Shown here: positions 36,640 through 44,019 of the stretch, in pieces
Layout: each line of letters opens with the position of its first letter
Position numbering within the stretch: the first letter of the stretch is position 1
From: Planctomycetota bacterium
Lineage (GTDB): Bacteria > Planctomycetota > UBA1135 > GCA-002686595
DNA: 48,963 nucleotides
Assembly (NCBI GenBank): GCA_021413885.1
Contig: JAIOPM010000042.1
Location: 1 to 48,963 of the forward strand
Direction of reading: 5' to 3'
Translations under genes and position numbers: made by a program
The notes under the pieces: generated by a model
What the model was told of the DNA's origin: nothing
The model's database searches: none
The model's input: only the letters and a program-made list of their open reading frames with translations

Positions 36640-37293
36640 ATGGAACGTCGCACGCATCCGGTCCAGATCGCGATCGTCGAGGACCGCGACGAGACGCGCG
36701 AAGGTCTCGCGCGTTTGATCGACGCGTCGCCCGGCTTCGCGACCGTCGGTCGTTTCGCGTCGATGGAGGACGCGCTCGCGAAGCTCGTGCACCACGCGCC
36801 CGACGTGTTGCTCACCGACATCGGCCTGCCCGGCATCTCCGGCATCGAGGGCGTGCGCCGTTTCCTCGAGCGTTTTCCGAAACTGCAGATCCTGATGCTG
36901 ACGGTCTACGGCGACGACGAGCACGTCTTCGAGGCGATCTGCGCGGGCGCGTCGGGCTACTTGCTGAAGGACACGCCGCCCGAGCGTTTGATCACCGCGC
37001 TCGGCGAACTGGTCGCGGGCGGCGCGCCGATGAGCCCTGAGATCGCGCGCAAGGTCGTGACGATGTTCACGCGCTTCGCGCCGCGCGCTGACACGCCGTC
37101 GGCGTTGACGCCGCGCGAGCACGAGCTCCTCGTGCTGCTCGCCGACGGCCACAGCTACAAGACCGCGGCGAAGGAACTCGGCCTCGCGATCGATACCGTC
37201 CGCTTCCACGTCCGCAACGTGTACGACAAGCTGCACGTCCACTCGAAGTCGGAAGCGGTAGCGGCGGCGCTGCGGCAGGGAATCTTGCGCTGA
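36640..37293 (+). CDS. NarL/FixJ-type response regulator
   Basis: A 217-residue two-domain regulator. The receiver has acidic pair E14-D15, phospho-acceptor D60 (VLLTDIGLPG), T88 and K110 (GYLLKD). The LuxR-type HTH covers about residues 150-217 (LTPREHELLVLLADGHSYKTAAKELGLA, then TVRFHVRNVYDKLHVHSKSEAV). It almost certainly takes phosphate from the kinase encoded just upstream and may act on the divergent DUF5916 promoter (inference from position). It converges with the nucleotidyltransferase gene, with 6 bases between stops. Confidence 0.93.
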   Translation: MERRTHPVQIAIVEDRDETREGLARLIDASPGFATVGRFASMEDALAKLVHHAPDVLLTDIGLPGISGIEGVRRFLERFPKLQILMLTVYGDDEHVFEAICAGASGYLLKDTPPERLITALGELVAGGAPMSPEIARKVVTMFTRFAPRADTPSALTPREHELLVLLADGHSYKTAAKELGLAIDTVRFHVRNVYDKLHVHSKSEAVAAALRQGILR

Positions 37294-37299
37294 CGACGG

Positions 37300-37887
37300 C
37301 TATCGGCTGCGCGCGGCGTCGAGCACGCGCGCGAGGAGATCGGTCAGCCCGAGCTCGCTCGCCCAACGCTCGAGATAGCCGCGATCGAGAGAGGCGAAGT
37401 GCAGCTTCGCGACGCCGAGCACGTCGCTCCACTGTCGATCCGAGACTTCGCCGCCGGACCGATACCAACGCAGCTTCGCGAGGATCGAATCCTCGACGGT
37501 CGCAACACGCACCACGTCGCGAGGATCGGAGCCGAGCTGCATTCGCACCGCTCTGCGCATCTCCTCGGCGCTGTGGCCGCGAGGAGCTCGAACGTGCAAG
37601 TCGACCTTCAGCATGGGGCGTTTCTGGATGACGTTGCACATGCCGAAAGCACGCGCGGCTTCGATCAGCGCCTCCGGCTGCGCGAAGAAGTCGCCTTCGA
37701 GAGCCGCCGCGAGCGCAGCGGCTCGGTGGGGAGTCAGATGGACGGCGAAGTCTACGTCAAGCGTGGCTCGCGGTTCTCCGTGCAGCAGCGTCGCGACGGA
37801 GCCGCCGATCACGTACGGCACATTCAAGTGCTCGAGCTCTCGCGCCACTCGCAACGCGACGCGCAAAGTTTCGGACAGGTCGCTCAC
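37300..37887 (-). CDS. Nucleotidyltransferase-fold protein (AbiEii-like)
   Basis: A 195-residue protein with a minimal nucleotidyltransferase core: YVIGGSVATLLHGEPRAT, then catalytic carboxylates D44-V-D46 and a third Asp at D96 (KVDLHV). ILAKLRWYR with a following WSDVLGV helix is typical of the AbiEii/DUF6036-like type found in two-gene modules. GTG 37887 overlaps the stop of the upstream small gene (GTGA). It could transfer nucleotides onto RNA or protein, as toxins of this class do, but housekeeping relatives exist. Confidence 0.75.
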   Translation of the reverse strand: MSDLSETLRVALRVARELEHLNVPYVIGGSVATLLHGEPRATLDVDFAVHLTPHRAAALAAALEGDFFAQPEALIEAARAFGMCNVIQKRPMLKVDLHVRAPRGHSAEEMRRAVRMQLGSDPRDVVRVATVEDSILAKLRWYRSGGEVSDRQWSDVLGVAKLHFASLDRGYLERWASELGLTDLLARVLDAARSR

Positions 37888-38177
37888 GGCTTCGGAAGTT
37901 CGAGTCCGGTGACACGGTGCATCAGTTCCTCGCCGTACTTGAGGAACGCGACGCGCAGTTCGAGTTCGTCGTCCGAAGCGTTCGGGTGACGAGCACGAAC
38001 ACCGGACTTCAGGCCCTCGTGCAGCCCCTGACACGCTTGCCCTCCGAGCTCGGCCTTCTCGCGCGGCGTCAACGTGCGCCAGTGGTCGAAGAGGAGCTTC
38101 TCGACGTGGTACGGCGTGTCGTCCCACTGCAGACGATAGCCCGGCGGAGCCTTCGGAAGATCGGGCGACGTGTCCAC
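37884..38177 (-). CDS. Small helical partner protein of the nucleotidyltransferase
   Basis: A 97-residue protein. Its core (FDHWRTLTPREKAELGGQA, then GVRARHPNASDDELELRVA) matches small helical proteins that, as I recall, are regularly encoded directly upstream of this nucleotidyltransferase type. GTG 38177 is preferred over GTG 38186 because TATCGT lies seven bases before it and overlaps the upstream alternative. An antitoxin or specificity role is possible but unproven. Confidence 0.65.
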   Translation of the reverse strand: MDTSPDLPKAPPGYRLQWDDTPYHVEKLLFDHWRTLTPREKAELGGQACQGLHEGLKSGVRARHPNASDDELELRVAFLKYGEELMHRVTGLELPKP

Positions 38178-38184
38178 GGCGCAC

Positions 38185-38190
38185 ACGATA
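38185..38190 (-). promoter_or_regulatory. -10-like hexamer TATCGT
   Basis: It lies seven bases before GTG 38177, in the same leaderless arrangement as other genes here. Confidence 0.45.
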
Positions 38191-38226
38191 CCGAATCGCG
38201 AACGCGCGGCGAGGTTCGCGCTCGCT

Positions 38227-38244
38227 CCCGCACGATCATGCGGG
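38227..38244. promoter_or_regulatory. 18-bp near-palindrome in a divergent intergenic region
   Basis: CCCGCACGA/TCATGCGGG pairs at 8 of 9 positions. It lies between the small-protein/nucleotidyltransferase operon (37 bases upstream of TATCGT) and the methyltransferase start, a plausible operator for either side. Confidence 0.35.
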
Positions 38245-38300
38245 GGCGGGGCCGAGTTCGATGCGCTCGAATGTCCGCTCCCTCACACAAGGAGCGAGCG

Positions 38301-39353
38301 ATGGCATTCGATCAGGCGAAGTTGGACGCGTTCATGGGCAAGGCGATCGGCGATCTCGGCGCGACGTTGCACGCGGCGTTGGTGGTGATCGGCGATCGGC
38401 TCGGGCTTTATCGAGCGCTCGCGGCCGGGCCGATGACGAGCACCGAGCTCGCGCGACGCGCCGAATGCGCCGAGCGCTACGTGCGCGAGTGGCTCGCCGC
38501 GCAAGCGGCCGGCGGCTACGTCGAGTACGACGCGAAGACGCAGAACTACTCGCTCAACGACGAACAGCGCTTCGCTCTCGCCGGCGGCGACGGGCCGGAT
38601 CTCGCGGGCGCCTTTCAACTCGCCGCCGCACTCGTGCGCGACGAACCCAAAGTGCGCGACGTCTTCCGCACCGGCAAGGGCGTCGGTTGGCACGAGCACG
38701 ATCGCTGTCTCTTCGAAGGCACCGAGCGCTTCTTCCGCCCCGGCTACGCGATGAACCTGGTCTCGACGTGGTTGCCCGCGCTCGAAGGCGTCGTCGCGAA
38801 ACTCCAACGCGGCGCGCGCGTCGCCGACGTCGGCTGCGGTCACGGCGCGTCGACGATCTTGATGGCGCAAGCGTTTCCGAAGTCGAAGTTCGTCGGCTTC
38901 GACTACCACGGCGCGTCGATCGAGGCCGCGCGCGCCGCGGCGAAGCGCGCAGGCGTCGAAGAGCGCGTCACGTTCGAAGTCGCGAGTTCGACCAAGTATC
39001 CGGGCGAAGGCTACGACCTCATCGCGTTCTTCGATTGCCTGCACGACATGGGCGATCCGGTCGGCGCGGCGAAGCACGTGCGCTCGACGCTCGCGCCCGA
39101 CGGAACGTGGATGATCGTCGAGCCGTTCGCGCACGACCGCGTCGAGCAGAACCTCAATCCGATCGGCCGCCTCTACTACTGCGCGTCGACGTTGGTGTGC
39201 ACGCCGGCGTCGCTGTCGCAGGAAGTCGGCCTCGGCCTCGGCGCGCAGGCGGGCGAAGCGCGTCTGCGCGAGGTCGTGACGCAGGGCGGCTTCACGCGCT
39301 TCCGTCGAGCTTCTGAAACGCCGGTCAACTTGATCCTCGAGGCGCGGCCGTAG
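38301..39353 (+). CDS. SAM-dependent methyltransferase with N-terminal winged-helix domain
   Basis: A 350-residue protein. Residues about 20-95 are the winged-helix dimerisation domain of O-methyltransferase-like enzymes (GLYRALAAGPMTSTELARRA, ERYVREWLAAQAAGGYVEYD). Residues about 165-340 are the class I methyltransferase core, with motif I VADVGCGHGASTI (174-186), FVGFDYHGASIEAA, and FFDCLHDMGDP. AAGGAG at 38289-38294 is the Shine-Dalgarno. The substrate, probably a small molecule, is unknown. Confidence 0.85.
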   Translation: MAFDQAKLDAFMGKAIGDLGATLHAALVVIGDRLGLYRALAAGPMTSTELARRAECAERYVREWLAAQAAGGYVEYDAKTQNYSLNDEQRFALAGGDGPDLAGAFQLAAALVRDEPKVRDVFRTGKGVGWHEHDRCLFEGTERFFRPGYAMNLVSTWLPALEGVVAKLQRGARVADVGCGHGASTILMAQAFPKSKFVGFDYHGASIEAARAAAKRAGVEERVTFEVASSTKYPGEGYDLIAFFDCLHDMGDPVGAAKHVRSTLAPDGTWMIVEPFAHDRVEQNLNPIGRLYYCASTLVCTPASLSQEVGLGLGAQAGEARLREVVTQGGFTRFRRASETPVNLILEARP

Positions 39354-39400
39354 AGCGACGAGGTCGAGCTTCACGTCGTATCCACGCACGGCACGAGCGC

Positions 39401-39406
39401 TAGACT
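39401..39406 (+). promoter_or_regulatory. -10-like hexamer TAGACT
   Basis: It lies six bases before ATG 39413, again leaving no leader. Confidence 0.5.
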
Positions 39407-39412
39407 CCTCCC

Positions 39413-41755
39413 ATGGGGAGCCCGAGCCGACTTGCCGCGGCGTCGATCGTCGCGTGCGCGGTCGCAGCGGGCTCGTGGTGGTTCTTCCACCGCGGCGCCG
39501 AGAGCGCGGCGCCGGCGTCGAGTGCGAAGCCGCCGATCGCGAGCCTTGCGACACCCGACGAGGACGCCGCCCGCGCCGTCGTTCGGCACGACGAAGTCGT
39601 GGACGGCGCCGCGGTGCTCGCGATTCGCGTCGTCGACGCGGCGACGTCGCAGCCGATCGCGGACTCGCGGTGGAGCGTCGAGCGCGCGGACGGTGTGCGG
39701 CTCAATGCGTTGCGCACGACCGAAGCCTCACGCGGTGATCTCGAGTACGTGCCGCGCACCGACGCCGACGGTCGCGCGGAGTTCGCGGTGCCGGCCGGGA
39801 GTGCGCTCCTCGTGCGGCGTTACGGCGAGGCGCCGTCGCTCGAGCGCGGCGTCGCTTCGCTGGCGGTCGGCGAGAGACGGGAGCTCGAACTCACCGTCGA
39901 GCGCCGGACGAACGTCGTCCGCTCGCGCGTCATCGATGCGAGGACCGACCAACCGATCGCGGATGCGGAGGTCCTCGACCTTCCGATCGGCGCGACCTCG
40001 CTGGCCGTGCTGCGCGCGATCGCGAAGAGCTCCGCGACCGGCGACGTCGAGTTCTCGCGCGAAGAGTGCAGCACGAGCCGCGTGGCGATCGGCGCCGTCG
40101 GCTACTCGCCGCGGCTCTTCCCCGTGAACGATGCCCCGAAGACCATCGAGCTCCGGCGCGGAGCCACACTCGTCGTGCGCGTCGTCGGTGCTCGCAGCGG
40201 GCGCGGGCGCACGGTCGTCGGCTTGCTCGCGCCGCTGCGCGCACTCGCGACGGAGCCGAGCGTCGTCGATCCGTCCGACGTCGCCTCGTGGACGCGCTCG
40301 ATCGAAGGCGCCGATGCGGTTTCGATCGCCGATCTGCCGGCGAACGTTCCGATCGACGCGCGGCTGACGTTCGCGGCGAGAGAAGAGAACACGCGACAAG
40401 AGACCGTGACTTTGAAGGAGGGCGAGACGCGTGAGCTCGTCTTCTCTCTGGAAGCCGCGTCGCTCGTGCGCGGAAGACTGAGGACTCAGCTCGACGACGT
40501 TTCGATCGTCGGCCGCGAGATCTGGCTCGCGCCCAAGGAGCCGGCGCGTGAGGAGGACGTCGCCGGCCCGCGGGCGACGACGGACTTCACGACCGCCGCT
40601 TTCGCCGACACGCGCTCTCCCGATCCGTGGGCGCGACGAGATCCGCGCCGCGATGCCGCGATCCGAATCGCGCTCACCGACGATCAAGGCAACTATCGTT
40701 TCGACGAAGTGCCGCCGGGCCTTTGGGTGGTCGGGACGGCGAAGCTCGATCGCTTGCTCGAAGCCCAGCGAGGCGATCGCGGCGTTCCTCAACCCGTGCA
40801 CACCACGGTTCGCGTCGTCGGCTCGGGCGCCGAAGTCGTGGCGAATCTGAAGACCAACATCGGGTTCTGCATCGCCGGACGAGTCGTCGATCCGAGCGGT
40901 CGACCGGTGGCTCGCGCGAACGTCGTCGCCGATATCGTGCGCGGAGAGCCGGTGCGCCCGGCGCACGACAGACCGACCTCGAGCGGCTCGACCGACGACG
41001 ACGGAACCTTCGTGCTCGGACCGATCACCGACTTCAGCTACCTGTTCGCGAACTGGCGCGAGCGCAGCGCGGGGTCGATGGAAATCGTTCCGACCGAGAC
41101 GCTCATGCCGGACGTGGACGAGGCCGCGCTGAACACCAAACCCGCGATGCTGGGGCTCTGGTTGACGGCGATCGACGTCGAATCGAAATGGGCAGACTCC
41201 GTCGCCCTTCGAATCGACGGACCTCGATCGGATGTGAAGCTCACCCTACGCGCCGGCGCGCGCTTGAGCGGTTGGGCCACCGACGACGGCGCGAAGCCGA
41301 TCCGTGCGTCGTTCGAATTGCAGCCCGTCGCCGCCACGTCGTGGGAGCGCCCGATGCTCGTCGTCGACGGCTATGGGTTCGCCTTCGAGCCGCTCGTGCC
41401 GGGTCAATATCGAGTGCTGGTGAACACGACGGATCATCGTGTCGGTTGGAGCGACTGCGTGACACTCGAAGACGGCAAGGCCGTCGATGACCTGAGCATC
41501 GAGCTCTCGCCGGGAGCATCGATCTCGTTGGTGATCGCGAAGCCCGACGAGCACTGGTCGAGTTGGGAGATCTTCGTTGCGGGCGCGCGTTGCGCGACCG
41601 TGAGTACGCTCGAAGGCAAGTCGAACGCCGTTTGGATTCCCGCCGGACACGTGCAGGTGTACGAGGAGCTCGGAGTCAGCGGGAAGCACACGCCCGTCGC
41701 CGAATTCGATCTCGCGCAGGGCGAGTCGAGGCTCGTCGAGGTTGGAGAGCGCTGA
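39413..41755 (+). CDS. Carboxypeptidase-regulatory-like domain protein, copy 1
   Basis: A 780-residue protein with an N-terminal signal-anchor (residues about 8-24), then an array of beta-sandwich modules of the carboxypeptidase regulatory/SpaA type. Marker segments are YRFDEVPPGLWVVGT near residue 428 and FCIAGRVVDPSGRPVARANV near 483; the C terminus ends HTPVAEFDLAQGESRLVEV. No enzyme domain is visible, so it is probably a structural or binding envelope protein. It overlaps the start of the paralog by one base (TGATG). Confidence 0.75.
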   Translation: MGSPSRLAAASIVACAVAAGSWWFFHRGAESAAPASSAKPPIASLATPDEDAARAVVRHDEVVDGAAVLAIRVVDAATSQPIADSRWSVERADGVRLNALRTTEASRGDLEYVPRTDADGRAEFAVPAGSALLVRRYGEAPSLERGVASLAVGERRELELTVERRTNVVRSRVIDARTDQPIADAEVLDLPIGATSLAVLRAIAKSSATGDVEFSREECSTSRVAIGAVGYSPRLFPVNDAPKTIELRRGATLVVRVVGARSGRGRTVVGLLAPLRALATEPSVVDPSDVASWTRSIEGADAVSIADLPANVPIDARLTFAAREENTRQETVTLKEGETRELVFSLEAASLVRGRLRTQLDDVSIVGREIWLAPKEPAREEDVAGPRATTDFTTAAFADTRSPDPWARRDPRRDAAIRIALTDDQGNYRFDEVPPGLWVVGTAKLDRLLEAQRGDRGVPQPVHTTVRVVGSGAEVVANLKTNIGFCIAGRVVDPSGRPVARANVVADIVRGEPVRPAHDRPTSSGSTDDDGTFVLGPITDFSYLFANWRERSAGSMEIVPTETLMPDVDEAALNTKPAMLGLWLTAIDVESKWADSVALRIDGPRSDVKLTLRAGARLSGWATDDGAKPIRASFELQPVAATSWERPMLVVDGYGFAFEPLVPGQYRVLVNTTDHRVGWSDCVTLEDGKAVDDLSIELSPGASISLVIAKPDEHWSSWEIFVAGARCATVSTLEGKSNAVWIPAGHVQVYEELGVSGKHTPVAEFDLAQGESRLVEVGER

Positions 41756-43998
41756 TGAGCAAGCTCCGTCTTGGACTCGTGTTCGTCGCTGCCACTGCGG
41801 CGTTCGCGTTGATCGTCGTCCGGTTCGTGCGCCGTGACGCGGCGGTCGCGCCGGCGAGTGTCGTGGCTCCGACGGCGACGACGGCTGAACGGCAGCTCGA
41901 GTCCGTCTCGACGCCCGACGAGCGCGGGCAAGCGACCAGCGTGCAGCTCGCGGAAGGCGAAGTGCCGAGCGGGCAGGGGCTCCTGCGTTTGACGGTCATT
42001 GCGCATGACAGCGGCGTGCCGGTCGCCGACTCGCCTTGGCGAGTCGTGCGAGCGAACGAGACGAGCGAGGCGGACCTAGCGGCGAGCATCACCGAGTTCG
42101 GGGGATACACCGCGCGCACCGATGCACACGGCCACGCCGAGTTCACGTTGCCGGCGGGAGTCGAGTGGAAGCTCCTCTCCGGTCCGCCCGACGCGGTCGA
42201 GCAGCTCGTGCCGGCGCTCGGCGAACGCGAAGCGCGCGAGCTGACGCTCCGGGTCGGCCCGACCGCCGACGATTGGTTCGTCGCGCGCGTGATCGACGCC
42301 GACACGCAACGCCCGATCGATGGCGCGCAGTTCTCCCCGCTCTCGCGCTTCGCCGCGTCGCTCGACAAGCTCGAAGTCGGCGCGACCTCCGACGCGCGCG
42401 GCGACGTGCGGATCGACCTGCGGAACTGGAGCCCGTTCGACGCGCTCGTGTGCGCGAAAGGCTACGCGATGCGCGCGATCCCGACGGAGGTCGACCGCAC
42501 GCGACCGTTCGTCGAAGTGGAACTCGAACGCGTCGGTCCGCTGCACGTCCGCGTCGACGGCGCGAAGTCGTTGCGCAAGGAGATCGAGGTCGAGATCGCC
42601 TTCGCGCGCGGAGCTCTGTTCGCGGGCGTGGTCAACGGCAAGCCGGGGCAGCGCATGCGCGCGAAGCTGGCGCTCGACGAGGAGCTACAGACGTTCCTCG
42701 CCTCGCCTCCGTTGCGCACCGGGATCGACGTCGCCGCGCGCATCCGCCCGAACCCGCCCGGGCGTAAGAACGTGAAGCTCGCTCCGGGCGAAGAGCGCAC
42801 TGTGGTGTTCGATCTCTCACGCAAGGTCGCGGTGTTTGGTCGCGTCGTCGATTCCGACAAGCGAGCGGTCGCAGGCGCCGAGCTTCTCCTCCAACGCACC
42901 GCGCCGTTGACGACAGAGAGCGAAGCCTCGAAGTCCGCGCTGCCGGAGATCGTCGAGCCGGCGCCCGAGCCGCGAACGACGCTGACCGACGCCGACGGTA
43001 TGTTCCGCTTCGAAGAGGTGCCGCCAGGTCATTGGAGCCTCGGCACCGATCCGGAACGTCTCGCTCAACTCGCTCAGGCCACGACACCGGGCGTGGCCAA
43101 GGTCGAACCGCGGCGTCTGCGACTACTGGGTGACGGCACCGACGCTGAACTCGAACTCAATGCGATCGTCGGTTGGATGATCGCCGGTCGCGTCGTCGAT
43201 CCCGATGGACGTCCCGTCGAAGGCGCATCCGTGGGGAATTCCGAAGCCGGCCATCACGCTCGCCGCAGCGGAGACGGTCGAACCATCTCCACCGACGTCG
43301 ATAGCGCGACCAGCGGCCCGAGTGGCGAATTCACGCTGGGACCCGTGACACTCGCGAGCATCGAAATCGTCGCGACGACGGAAGCGGACGGGCTCTCGGA
43401 GTCCAGCGCAGTCGAGTTGAACGGTCCCGCTTCGCACGTCGTCCTCGCGCTCACACGCTCGTGTCGAATCGCGGGACGCGTCACCCCGGTGCCGAGCGAC
43501 GAGGACGAACGCCTCGAGGTCTACCTGACATCCAACACCAGCTCCCACTGGAACCTCGAGAGCAGTTGGTCTGAGGGACCCTTCGAGTTCGAGGCCGTGC
43601 CTCCGGGAGAATACCGAGTGGTCGCGCGTTCGAGCGGCCGTTCGAGCGACGGTCTCGCCGTCGTCAGCCGGCCCATCCAGCTTGCGGAGGGTCAACAGAT
43701 CAACGACCTCCTCTTGGAGTTGGCCCCGGCCGCTCGCATTCGGATCGTCGCTGGCGGGAGCTCCGCGTCGCGTGAGGAATGGGAACTGAGTCGGTGGTAC
43801 CGAGTGCAAGTCGACGGAGCGTCCGTGGAACAGTTCGTCGTCACCCATGTCGACGAGGAAGGACTCGTGATCCCGGCAGGCCGTGTGCGCATCACACCCG
43901 CATTCGCACCTTCGACGGCCCGCGACGGAACGACGACTCCGGTTGCCGAGTTCGATCTCGCGCCGGGCGAAACGCGAGTGGTGACGATCGGTGGTTGA
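41755..43998 (+). CDS. Carboxypeptidase-regulatory-like domain protein, copy 2
   Basis: A 747-residue paralog of the upstream protein with the same layout: signal-anchor (about residues 5-22), FRFEEVPPGHWSLGT near 416, WMIAGRVVDPDGRPVEGASV near 472 and C terminus TTPVAEFDLAPGETRVVTI. The two are clearly diverged duplicates, co-translated through TGATG. It is probably exported and anchored; the function of the pair is unknown. It converges on the cyanophycin operon, with 21 bases between stops. Confidence 0.75.
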   Translation: MSKLRLGLVFVAATAAFALIVVRFVRRDAAVAPASVVAPTATTAERQLESVSTPDERGQATSVQLAEGEVPSGQGLLRLTVIAHDSGVPVADSPWRVVRANETSEADLAASITEFGGYTARTDAHGHAEFTLPAGVEWKLLSGPPDAVEQLVPALGEREARELTLRVGPTADDWFVARVIDADTQRPIDGAQFSPLSRFAASLDKLEVGATSDARGDVRIDLRNWSPFDALVCAKGYAMRAIPTEVDRTRPFVEVELERVGPLHVRVDGAKSLRKEIEVEIAFARGALFAGVVNGKPGQRMRAKLALDEELQTFLASPPLRTGIDVAARIRPNPPGRKNVKLAPGEERTVVFDLSRKVAVFGRVVDSDKRAVAGAELLLQRTAPLTTESEASKSALPEIVEPAPEPRTTLTDADGMFRFEEVPPGHWSLGTDPERLAQLAQATTPGVAKVEPRRLRLLGDGTDAELELNAIVGWMIAGRVVDPDGRPVEGASVGNSEAGHHARRSGDGRTISTDVDSATSGPSGEFTLGPVTLASIEIVATTEADGLSESSAVELNGPASHVVLALTRSCRIAGRVTPVPSDEDERLEVYLTSNTSSHWNLESSWSEGPFEFEAVPPGEYRVVARSSGRSSDGLAVVSRPIQLAEGQQINDLLLELAPAARIRIVAGGSSASREEWELSRWYRVQVDGASVEQFVVTHVDEEGLVIPAGRVRITPAFAPSTARDGTTTPVAEFDLAPGETRVVTIGG

Positions 43999-44004
43999 GG
44001 GGTC

Positions 44005-44019
44005 GTTCGGTTCTCGAAC
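44005..44019. terminator. Small hairpin between convergent genes
   Basis: GTTCG/CGAAC with a five-base loop lies between the stop of the plus-strand gene and that of the minus-strand operon. The stem is short and has no T-tract, so this is a weak candidate. Confidence 0.25.
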
